A model generated the notes under the pieces. It did no database searches and had not been told where the DNA came from. It saw only the letters and a program-made list of their open reading frames with translations. A stretch of 64,000 nucleotides of DNA from Lindgomyces ingoldianus (lineage: Eukaryota; Ascomycota; Dothideomycetes; Pleosporales; Lindgomycetaceae), in the NCBI RefSeq assembly GCF_010093535.1, contig NW_022985203.1:248001-312000 (forward strand), in the 5' to 3' direction. The translations under genes were made by a program, and so were the position numbers. This document shows positions 34,126 through 43,968 of the stretch, one piece after another (positions within the stretch are counted from its first letter, which is position 1; each line of letters starts with the position of its first letter).

Positions 34126-35765
34126 CTAGATTGAATACGCCCCTTTCAGTCTGTTCTTCGGATCAACACGCTTCTTGATTGCCCTTAATTTCTCGACATT
34201 CTCTCCAAACATCTGCTGTTGTCAGATTTATCTACAGCTCACTCACGTAATGCATACCTCGACTGGATCATGAAACTCTTCGAAATCCCTTGGAAGGCAA
34301 TCGCTGACGGAATATCGATCTAAAATCTGCTCCGCCCCCTCTGCGAGTGCTTTAATCGCCTTCCTGTGCAATTCTTCGGTGCACTCTCTGTTGAGAGCTC
34401 CACAACCAAGTTGCAAGATGTGGCGGCCATCTGGACGTGGCCATCCTGTAGCAGAGCGCGACTTCACAGTATTGAAGGCATTCTAGGACTGTCAGCATGA
34501 ACATGAACACGTTTCTAAACATTAGAAGCCTTACGCTCTGCATAATCTCGATCAGAACAAAGGTGCCCGCATTCAGTTTCGGCTCCCACACCAGAGTCTC
34601 ATCGAACCACTTCCAGGTTCGCAAAATCAGATCTTCCGTTACGATAGGAACGACAACTCCGGTCATCATCTGGTTTGTTTCTCCTCGTATCGCTTCAATA
34701 CTATCTTTAACTCGTTAGACTGATGCGTAGCATTTGAAGGGGATTCACTGACCACTAAGAGCATTCACCTGTCTATAACTCATTGCTGCAGTAGTATCCG
34801 TTGCACCCGGAATGTCGAGAGCCCACTTGAATCCCTGTTCGCTTCGACCATGTTCCTCTCCGTGGGCATCGTACACGAGAAGCCCTAGTCCTGGGACAGA
34901 AGGCTTCCCGACAAACGCGCCTTGCGTCATGTCGAGGCAGTAGAAATGGACTGCTATCTTTGGATCCGTGTTTCGATCCGCAAACGCAGGGACGGCTTTT
35001 GCCAGTGCAGAAAGTGCTTCTCGAGGATAAAGAATCATTCCGCTGTACACTGTTTTCGGGTACTTGTACGCTTTCAGTTTCAGAGCTGTCACCACTCCGA
35101 ACCTTCCACCGCCACCTCGAAGAGCCCATAGCAGCTCAGGATCCTGTGAGGCCCACAATACGTCCCCGTTCATCTTGACAACCTGCGCATCCAGCATGTT
35201 CTGAGGGTCAGATGTTAATCCGAATTCTGAAGACATCCACGAAACTCCTCCTTGCAGCGTACCTCCACCGACGCCGACATAGGGGCATCTCGCCCCAGGG
35301 ACTATAAACTATTAATTTTTCATCTCATCCACTTCACCACTACTCACCGGAGTACCCGGGGGCAAATTCTTCAACTTTCGCGTCCACGTGACGCCATAAC
35401 TGTCCTGCGCCAATAATAACCGTCTCCTCCTCCTTACTGAACTCGAATCCATCAAATGCAGACATGCTGATCAGCACCCCACTAGCAGAAGCAGATCCGC
35501 AGCCACCGCACCGTACATCGAAGTCGATATCAGTCTTGTTCAAAAGCTTTAACAGGCGAGACAGCGATTCGATTGACTTCGGCCGTGCTACGAGTTGCGG
35601 ATGTTTGTTTTTGTGCGCAGACCAGACTTTACTCTCTTTATCATAGTCTGATGACGATCGCTCAATGATCTCATCACGGGCCAGAATTGCTCGAGTTTCC
35701 TCCATTTTCGAGCCGCTGTCAAACGGGTGAGAATGGTGCTGTGGTTCATGACTGGAAATGCCCAT
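34126..35765 (-). CDS. FAD-linked oxidase, BBE-like
   Basis: Berberine-bridge-enzyme/6-hydroxynicotine-oxidase-type flavoprotein of the PCMH fold. Five exons (35348-35765, 34753-35301, 34535-34710, 34258-34482, 34126-34212) give 484 residues. Visible parts: SAHKNKHPQLVARPKSIES at the start of the FAD domain, the flavin loop DVRCGGCGSASASG, ARCPYVGVGGGTLQGGVSW, DPELLWALRGGGGRFGVVT, and the C-terminal BBE motif MFGENVEKLRAIKKRVDPKN. In the family the loop normally reads GGH, whose His binds FAD covalently; here it is GGC. The Cys of ARCPYVG, where bicovalent members bind FAD a second time, is present. There is no signal peptide. The gene is divergent from a dienelactone hydrolase gene 500 bp away, so a shared promoter and pathway are possible. 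The substrate is unknown. Confidence 0.9.
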
Positions 35766-36265
35766 TTCTATTTCGAAATGAAGTAAGCACTGCTAAGGCC
35801 ATCCAGCACCCCCACTGCACTAGAGTTCCAAGTAAGCCACTATTTCTCTTCTTCGCTCCCATTCGACAACGAGATCGCCAACTGGAATTTAGCAGGTAGC
35901 CACGATCTAAAAAGGAAACTGCTAACCCTTTTTAGGAAAGTCGAGATGTCTTCGTTGCTCACTGGAAGAGGAGACGGGACGTCACTGCGCCAAATGGACG
36001 CCTTAAATCCTGAATATTTCCGTTTGTTGGTCCTCGTTCATCGCATAATGTACCAGCTTCTCGAGGATGTACTTTGTCGGTCAGGGGATCGAAGTTGCCC
36101 TGCATCGGGATGAGGTTCTCCGACCTGCTTCCAGACAAAGGATTTCGGAGCCGAAAGTTCCGCTAAATAGCAACGCTCCATACTTGAACCACTTTTAAAT
36201 CCAACATTAACCCTCTTCCTCCTATACTATCCATAAACAGTTCATTGACCTAGCATTCAGTCAAA
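35766..36265. promoter_or_regulatory. Divergent promoter, BBE-like / dienelactone hydrolase
   Basis: 500 bp separate two divergent start codons, so this short stretch should carry both promoters. Confidence 0.55.
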
Positions 36266-37144
36266 ATGACTTGTCGAGATTGTTTCCGAGGTGGCCGAGC
36301 GACCGGCGACCCGACAGGGGAAATTTCCGCACAATATGGTCTCTCCACCTACGTCGCGGGGACTCCATCAACCACAACTTCTGCATCGACCGTCATATTC
36401 CTCACAGATGCCTTCGGCCTCAAGCTCGTCAATAACAAACTTCTCGCTGATGCCTACGCCTCTGCAACAGGCTTCCGAGTGCTCGTCCCTGATATCATCC
36501 CTGGAGGCGCTTGTTCACCGGATGTGATGCCCATAATGGACGAAGTCCTAGAGCCAGTGTCCTTCTTCAACATATGGGGCCAAATAAAACGAGTTATGGC
36601 ATTAGCGAGAGCCATGACCTACTTTGTGCCATTCTTCTGGCGGGCTTTCCCTTCTAGTCCGGCTTCCTTCAAACCATGTTTGGAGTACGCCAGAAAGGTC
36701 AAAGCAGATCTACCTCCTGGAGCGAAACTTGGCGTAGCCGGATTCTGCTGGGGCGGATACCAAAGCATCAATCTCTGCGCTCAGCCCGCCGTTGAAGGCG
36801 GATCCGAGCGCCTCATTGACGCCCAGTTCTGTGCGCATCCCTCAGGTTTGAATGTTCCCACGGATATCCTAAATGCGATCACGAGGTTCAAATCGCCCGT
36901 TGCTATTGCTCAGGCTCGAGATGACTTTGCACTTCCCACCAGGAAGGTCGAAGAGACTGAGGCAATTTTGAGGCAGACAATCGGGAAGGGCGAGGGTGAG
37001 GATGGAATCAATTATCAGATCACATACTATGATAATTGTCCACACGGATTTGCGGTTAGAGCGAGGCCCGGGTATGAGGCCGACGCGAAAGGGGCAGATG
37101 CGGCAAAAGAGCAGGCGATTGAGTGGTTTAAGAGGTGGCTTTAA
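36266..37144 (+). CDS. Dienelactone hydrolase family protein
   Basis: Alpha/beta-hydrolase of the dienelactone hydrolase type, 292 residues in one exon, the usual size. The Cys-His-Asp triad is visible: nucleophile in GVAGFCWGGY near residue 160, Asp in ARDDFALP, and His in NCPHGFAVR. The N-terminus (MTCRDCFRGG) is the normal one for the fungal group, which supports the start at 36266. Such enzymes open lactone rings in aromatic breakdown or in secondary metabolism. The divergent FAD oxidase next door would fit an oxidation plus lactone or ester hydrolysis pair, but that is inference. Confidence 0.92.
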   Translation: MTCRDCFRGGRATGDPTGEISAQYGLSTYVAGTPSTTTSASTVIFLTDAFGLKLVNNKLLADAYASATGFRVLVPDIIPGGACSPDVMPIMDEVLEPVSFFNIWGQIKRVMALARAMTYFVPFFWRAFPSSPASFKPCLEYARKVKADLPPGAKLGVAGFCWGGYQSINLCAQPAVEGGSERLIDAQFCAHPSGLNVPTDILNAITRFKSPVAIAQARDDFALPTRKVEETEAILRQTIGKGEGEDGINYQITYYDNCPHGFAVRARPGYEADAKGADAAKEQAIEWFKRWL

Positions 37145-37899
37145 TTTCGAGTTTGCCCTTTCTCCTTGGCGAATATTCGGCAGGGACGGCGACGAGGATA
37201 TGACCTTTGCTTGAGCTTGTGAAGAGGGCTCCCGCTTTGCTTGGAGTTGAGTTGAGTGCTGATCTTTCATTTATCTCAAGTCCATATTTAAACTATTAAT
37301 GAATTGCCTTTGACGGAAGCGGTGAGACAGAGGTGCTGCCATTATATGAATACTTGAATATATGTTGTACTCAGAGATGAACTCGTAGCACACGGAAATA
37401 AATTCGTAGCAGACGAAGTACCTTTGCAGTCAATCAATATTTCCTTTGGAACCATTTTGTATCGCGACAGTTACATATTGGAGTGGTCAGAATGTCCTTA
37501 AAGCTGGAAACTTGGACCCTTTTCCTATAGCAACTGGCCATAATTTTGTGCTTATTGCCATATTTCTCTGCACATGCATCACTCGACTGTACTAGCCAAA
37601 TAGCTCCTCTGGCAGTCTACCTAATAGGAAATGCTAAGTCACTACGTATATCAACTATGAATAAGACACTAATAGGCAATAGGGAGAGACCAGATGGGCC
37701 ATAATTATCGTTCGACTTTGGCATTGGAACTCCTGTCCTAACGTTTCGAAGCTTTCTTGACGTCTTTTCCCTTGGAGCCCGGCTGGTGTGAAGATGCCGC
37801 GCACACCATCTAAGAGACCACCACGAGCTTCAATGGATTCGCATTGATCATGGAAGGGGGTGGATTATTCAAAGTACAAAATAAGATCGACTTCTAAAC
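37145..37899. other. Intergenic, AT-rich
   Basis: 3' flank of the dienelactone hydrolase gene followed by AT-rich sequence at the edge of the two hydrolase relics. No gene seen. Confidence 0.45.
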
Positions 37900-38179
37900 T
37901 TCACCCAAAATAAACCGTACGGAGCAAACGGAAGCACGAAATGGTTGTGTTCACAGTTGGCCAAATCAGTAAAAGACCTTCAGCTTACGAGTCAACTCAT
38001 GACCCAAATAAATTCGAAAGGCATTTCATGGTTCTATTCGTCCTGTCAAGTCGTTCCGTGGACATTAGCGGCCCCGTTTACCCCCTACATCGGCAACTTG
38101 AAAAGCATCGCGCAGGTTCCGAGGATATCTTTCAGCTCTACAGTAGGCCATTTTTCTAGTTCTAGTACTAATTACCTCT

Positions 38180-39390
38180 CCAATTCTCAAATTCATGGAT
38201 GAGGAAAGGCAATCACCGTCGATGCAAGAAAACACGTCTGCAAGCCTCACACTAGGCAGATATGACACTTCGAGACTCGATCCGGAGACCTCAATACAAT
38301 TTGACGTAGTGTCTAAGCTAGACTACGCAAACGTAGTTGGTTTGGTTTTATTTCCTTTTCTGGGTGTATTGCCAATTGGGAGAATCCTAGCACAGCTCTT
38401 CACATTCCAATCGACTGGTCAATCCTGCAGATATGGCGCTCTCTCGACATTTACAACGTGTTTAAGGACATATTTCACCTTCTTTGGGATGAGAATCCGT
38501 AACCGTACCTTCTCAATCCCACCATGCGCTTCGCTCGTCGGAAACAAAACACGAGTGTTGTCTTTACGATCAGATCCAAAGACCGTACAATGAATTCCAC
38601 CCTGCCATATTCCACTTTCCACCTATCGATTAATATCGACTTTTCAATGATATTACTTGCCAACTGAAGCCAGCTTCGAATCCGATCAGTATATGCTAGG
38701 CTGAGCGTCTCTACAGGGGCATGTGTTTGTGGAAATTACAGCTGTCAGGTATCCAGCCTCTTTCGGGCATATCCAGATGATGGAGGTTCGGCACATGCGT
38801 TCCCTATCACGACCAATTGTTCATCTTCGCTTTCAACACTCTGCCTCTAGCACCGTCTCCTATCACGACTTCAAGTCACACAACGACCCCGGCCAAGAAA
38901 CGCCGGCCTATAAGAGCGATTTTTAGAATTTGAGTCAGACTAACTACCTTGGGCGTTGGAGTATGCATCCTCGCTTGGTGGAAGAAATAGTGCTTTACAA
39001 GGAGAGAGGCGCCCCTCAAGAAAAGTGGAGGGCTGAACTGCATGCGCAATACAAGTTACAATCAGAGAGGTCTCATGCTCTATTTTTGGCCCAAGAGCGT
39101 CTATTGAAAGATACCTAAAGAGAGGTTGTTAGCTGTCGAGGAGTTCAGTGAGTTTGAGAGATGTTCGTAGGCGGGTACTCCATATCAGGAATATATTGTT
39201 ACTTGCCTGCACAATACCCTACTAACACAGGAGCCGAGGAAGCTCAACAGCAAGATTCACCAAGCTTCCCTGAAATCTGCAAAAGCTTGCAGCATGCCCA
39301 CACCTGGAACACTGACGTCACAGATAATCCCCCAACCCTCCCGAAGGATTTAAGCATCGTCGACCGTCTAATCGTAAACTTACTCTGACG
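38180..39390 (+). pseudogene. Decayed A1 aspartic peptidase (membrane-anchored type)
   Basis: Plus-strand fragments in several frames line up in the order of a fungal pepsin-family protease. SASLTLGRYDTSRLD near 38236-38280 resembles SLTLGGYDTSRF. Next, VFKDIFHLLWDEN and NTSVVFTIRSKDRT at about 38458-38590 resemble FxxxFNLTWNE and NxxVxFTL. STLPYSTFHLSI follows near 38593-38630, resembling LPYAAFDL. A later hydrophobic piece (TLGVGVCILAWWKK, about 38946-38985) could be the C-terminal membrane anchor, with a Glu/Gln-rich tail up to about 39300. Many stops and frame changes separate the pieces, and the active-site DTG half was not found. The assignment rests on motif order and is moderately secure. 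Confidence 0.5.
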
Positions 39391-39555
39391 CTAATTGGGG
39401 AGCGTAGAGCACTGCGGAGAAAGTCGGTGAACATCAACTTGTCCATCGAAAGAATGTTACCCCAGATCAACTGCATGCGAAATTGCGGAGCTCAATTGAC
39501 CACTAACATGCTGGGATTCATAAACCTCTTATATACGTTAGCATTCTCACATTAG

Positions 39556-42204
39556 GTACTGGCCCAGGTTTATTACTCGCAATATGTGAATCCTTTCATT
39601 GGATCCGAAGGCCTAATACCTGGACAAGCATTCCGTGACGGTGACATCTTCGTTGGTGGAGCTGTTCCAGTCGGCGTTGTCAAGGTCGGAATCGATACCT
39701 ACGAAGCGAATCGCTCAATCTCAACGCTTAATGGCGGATACACACCCATGGAAATGTTACTGCCATCTCGATGATGCATGAGTCAGGAACTGGAGGATTT
39801 CCTAAATACGGGATTATTCCCCAGATACCTCTTACGACTGCAGAGGCACCTGTGAATATCCTGGATAACCGAACGTGTTGGCAAGCGTGAGTTTGGAATG
39901 ATACCGCAAACGTTGGATATTTCAAGACGTAATTGGCAAATAGTGTCACGGTTGAACTGTCCGGTGCCAGACATGCAGTGATCACGCAATATTCCTTTCC
40001 GAGCGGCGAGAAACATGTACTTGTTGATGTCTCTCACTATCTCCTCGATGAAAATGGAGACTATAGCGTTCAAAATTATCAAAGAGGAGAAATCAACATT
40101 TCGGAGAATGGGAGCACATATACTGGCTACAGTACCTACGGCGGCGGATGGAACGAAAGCGCGCCATTCACGGTCTTTTTCTGTGGCGAATTTGAGAATG
40201 GACCCGACCAAGCTCAGGGTTTCCATGGGCGTAATACGGATCCAATTAGAAGATACCACACTGATGGCAGTGAGTCAATTCCCCTAGCTATTTTGGGTGG
40301 CAAAAATCGAACCGCAGTGTCTCTCAACGACCGCGTCGGTGCCTTGTTCAGCTGGAACAGCAGTGGCGCATCCATGGTTAGGACAAGAGTTGGAATCTCG
40401 TTTATATCAGCAGAAAGGGCATGTTCGTACAAGAACCCGGATATTCGATCCTGGAATCTGAATGATAATGTGAGCACGTCCGTTGAAGAATAAAATAACA
40501 ATGTATTCAGTAAGATTGAAGTGAATACCGACGAGTCTGTCAACCAGACAAATCCCATTCTTCTCTACTCTTCACTATACTTCATGCACCTGATGCCTTC
40601 GAGACCACACAGGAGAGAATCCGCTCTGGGAATCTAACAAACCGTGCTGGGGTGAATTTTACACTTTTTGTAAGTGTCGTGAGCGCCTGATCTACCTCAG
40701 GGGATCCATTTCGCAATACATATTCTCTTCACCTGTTGATACAGCCTGAAGTGCACGAAAACAAAATCCGCGCGCTGATAGATATTTGGCGATATGAGGG
40801 TTATATTCCTGAAGGACGATTTGGGAATTGTTGCGGTGTTGTCCAAGGTGGCAGCAACGCCGACAATGTACTCGCCGACGCCTATGTTAAGGGACTACGA
40901 GGAGCCACTAACTGGACTAATAAATATGCTGCCATGGTAAAAGAGCAGATGTCATTTCTTACAATGCCTACAGCCTCGATAATCTAACAGGCAGCGTCAA
41001 GGAAGGCCGGGGCTCTCTCTACGACTGGCTCGAGGTCGGATATATCTCCTTAAACTGGAGTGGCTGGCGCATCTCCTCTGCGGTGGAGTATTCACTAAAT
41101 GACTTTGCATTAAGCTAAGTCGCGAAAAGGGAGAAACCTAGGGATGTGCAGAAATATTTGAATCGGTCTGCTGGCTAGCATCTCATCTGGGATTACAAAG
41201 TACAAAGCGTGAACACAACGCCCATTTTTTTTTTCGGATTCTTGACATCGAAATTTACGAATAGCTCATTCAGTTCGACGGGATACAATCTAGCGCTATG
41301 CGCAGAATGCGAATGGTCGGCTATCTCCTATGAAGCAGCTCCACTTGGTGAATACTATTTCATCATAGTCGATATAGAAACTAACATGTGGAAGAGTATT
41401 CCTTTGTAATACGGCATAATGCTAAAACCTTAATCGAGTTTATGGGGGGGCCTTCCTGTTTTGGGTCTCACCTTGACTACATTGTGAGCGTCTGCTTCCT
41501 TTCCACAGATGCATTGCTCACCAATTCTAGTTCATGCCAAACACCAGCCAGCAAAATCTTGGAGCGAACGGTGCAGGTATCAATACCTTGATGAATATTG
41601 GGTGCGCCCCCTTTGCTTCCCTTTTGATACCAAACTAAAATAGTGCTCGGAGGAACGAGCCTAACTTCGCCACCCCCGTATCTTTACAACTACATCAACA
41701 AGCAGTGGAAAAGTGTGCAGCGATCTCGTGCTCTTGCGAATCAATAGTATACCAAAAACTTTTACTCTATCCTATTATTCATGCTGATATTGCCTAGCTT
41801 TCATAATGCGAATTACGGCGTCACCGGCAACTCAGACGCCGGCGCCTTAAACAGTTAGCTCATTTAGCAAATGCTCAGCATCTATCCCATAGTCACGCAG
41901 CCAGTCTACCTCCTCGAATCGCCATGGTTCTCTGACATCAACATGACCATTAACTCGATCAAGGCCCTACGTATCACGGCTTCTGGGCTAAGCCAAGATA
42001 GCTATTATGTGCAATCTGTCAAAGTCGACGGTCAGGCTTAGAATAGGAACTAGTTCGAGCATGAGCATATGATGGTAAACGGGGGAGCGATCGAATTTGC
42101 CTTGAGAAATAATGCGAGTGTGTGGGAAACGGGTGATGTGCCACCGAGCCCGGGGCACGTAGTCTTAGGAGGGGAGGGAATTGGTACTGTGGGGAAATGA
42201 AATT
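39556..42204 (+). pseudogene. Broken GH92 alpha-1,2-mannosidase gene
   Basis: Remnant of a secreted family 92 glycoside hydrolase that trims alpha-mannose from glycans. Long matches follow family order: YSQYVNPFIGSEG near 39571, GGYTP, then MMHESGTGGFPKYG in a shifted frame near 39773, WNDTANVGYFKT, the large piece from 39933 to 40493 (VTVELSGARHAVITQYSFP through DRVGALFSW), LLYSSLYFMHLMPS near 40562, IDIWRYEGYIPEGR, GGSNADNVLADAYVKGLRG near 40852, CAECEWSAISYEA, IEFMGGP, INKQWKSVQRSRALANQ and a C-terminal piece to about 42200. The lesions are a one-base shift near 39749, in-frame stops at 39888-39890, 39930-39932 and 40491-40493, and many more changes after 40600. The N-terminal signal peptide is not recognisable. 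It cannot make a full enzyme. Confidence 0.88.
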
Positions 42205-42505
42205 TGGTAAGGGTCAAGGTGAACTGTGGATCCTGTCCTACCACGTTATCAAAGACGGCTATTAATGCTTTCCTGTTATGAATCGTGTCTTTTGATTTTC
42301 TATTTAGACGCACCCTCCCCTCCCTGAAATCTGTCGTCTCCTTTTAGCCTCTCAGCACACTAAATCCAACCGGAAGCCCTTCGCTCAATTTGAATTCACC
42401 GCGTATTGCGCACCTCGACCATCTGCAAGCATCATCTTGGACTAAGGAAAGTGGCTCATCTATCATTCAACCCTAATCTCACAGCTCTAGAATCTGTCTT
42501 CCACG

Positions 42506-42832
42506 ATGCAACCCAAAAGTCAAATCTCCTCTCACAACAAAATGTGCAATCACGCTGCCTGCTTGGGCACATCTGCTACCCCAACTACACCGCTTCTCGA
42601 AAGACTCAGTATCCAAGGCCTCGAACCGCAATTCATGACCTACGAAGCCCAGCGTAGAACTTACGACCTGGGAAATATCGACGTGCAAAAGGAAGAGAAC
42701 TCTGTACCTAAGATCGTAGTGAACCTTGTGAAAAATTGCTGTGGGATAGCGAAAGGAATGGGATTGTTAGTTGCAGCTAGTGCGACATTGTTTTCTGGGA
42801 ACGCAGTATATGATGATGGAGATTATGAGTAA
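42506..42832 (+). CDS. Small open frame, unknown
   Basis: A 108-codon frame starting at an ATG in fair context (CACGATGCA). Its product has no recognised domain; a mildly hydrophobic stretch (IAKGMGLLVAASATLFSG) near the C-terminus could be a membrane helix. It lies just beyond the GH92 relic, where the sequence is less AT-rich. It may be a real short gene or chance; no introns or neighbours help. Confidence 0.3.
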   Translation: MQPKSQISSHNKMCNHAACLGTSATPTTPLLERLSIQGLEPQFMTYEAQRRTYDLGNIDVQKEENSVPKIVVNLVKNCCGIAKGMGLLVAASATLFSGNAVYDDGDYE

Positions 42833-43968
42833 ATGGGGTTTGGTGTTGGGGAGGTGATATGTCTATCTCTGGGTTAAACCGGAATGGTAGTGCACAATGG
42901 AGAATATTAATCGGAGTTGGTATGTTTAACATGTTGCTGGAACAGAGAATGGGCTCAGGAGATAAATTATCTACCTCGTAATGCAGCATGTTCTGTCATA
43001 AGTTCAATTCCCAGGTCAGTGCTTCGGACTGACAACACCGTACCTACTAATTCAGGCCCTAGCACGCACAGGATGTCGTGTAAATGGACTTGGTGCCGAG
43101 TACACTATCCTCCTATGACTATATATATTCCACGTGAAATTTCTCACTGATATATCCTTATATCCTTTCAACAACACATGAGAGTCAACCTAGGACCTTC
43201 CAAGCGCCGAGTGCAGGGCATACTCCCACCACACAGATCGACATCAAAGGACGCATCAATTGAGGTCGAAGCAAAAAAGCAGTTAGGATTGTTTGGAAAG
43301 AGTCTTCCAGGTCCAGAATCTTGAGCTGTGAGACTCGTCTGTACTCTCATCCTCGCGATCAAATCTTGCAAAGCATTGGTATTGTTTGTGCACGACCGGT
43401 ACCGTGACAAAGCCAGAAAGTTCTACGCACCGCTCCAACAGAGTGGCTCGCTAAAGGCCTTCAAGTGCGACGACAGCATTACCAAATTCGAAAGAGCGGG
43501 CGTTTAGCCTCCCTACTGTTTCACCTAGCTCCAATACCCGGAAATACTATTTCGCTTCCTCGCACCGTACGGTCGTTAACATAGTACTCCTTTGAGCATA
43601 TAGGCCTTTGGATACGCTCTTTTCGCCATGAACTCGGTTCCTCATGACTTTGGTGCCCCTCCAAAGCTTCACAGAAGATGAGAACATTCTATCACAAGCA
43701 TTGTCTTCTCCCTTCCACTAGAGAGCTCTAATACTGAGGTACAGGAGAAATAAACCTATGCCTTGAATTGGGGCATAGTCACGGTATAATGTAGATAGTA
43801 GACTGCAGTACAAAACGCTCAATATATTGGTATTTACACCGATCTTGACTCCACACTGATAGAAAATACATCAGAGTCCCTTCCTCTAACTACCTGAACG
43901 CCAAAACCCAAACCATAAGTCCAAACACCAGCACCCATGCATCCAAAACCCATCCAACGGCAAACTTC
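42833..43968. other. Gene-free stretch
   Basis: Only short frames are present (such as an 80-codon minus frame at 43168-43410), with nothing recognisable. The right end is the 3' flank of the minus-strand membrane protein gene. Confidence 0.45.

Noticed and set aside
34773..35129. 118-codon minus frame within the BBE-like gene
   Set aside because: Out-of-frame shadow of exon 2 of the oxidase.
42940..43030. tRNA-like stretch with GTTCAATTCCC
   Set aside because: The anticodon and acceptor stems do not pair; only a T-loop-like string is present.
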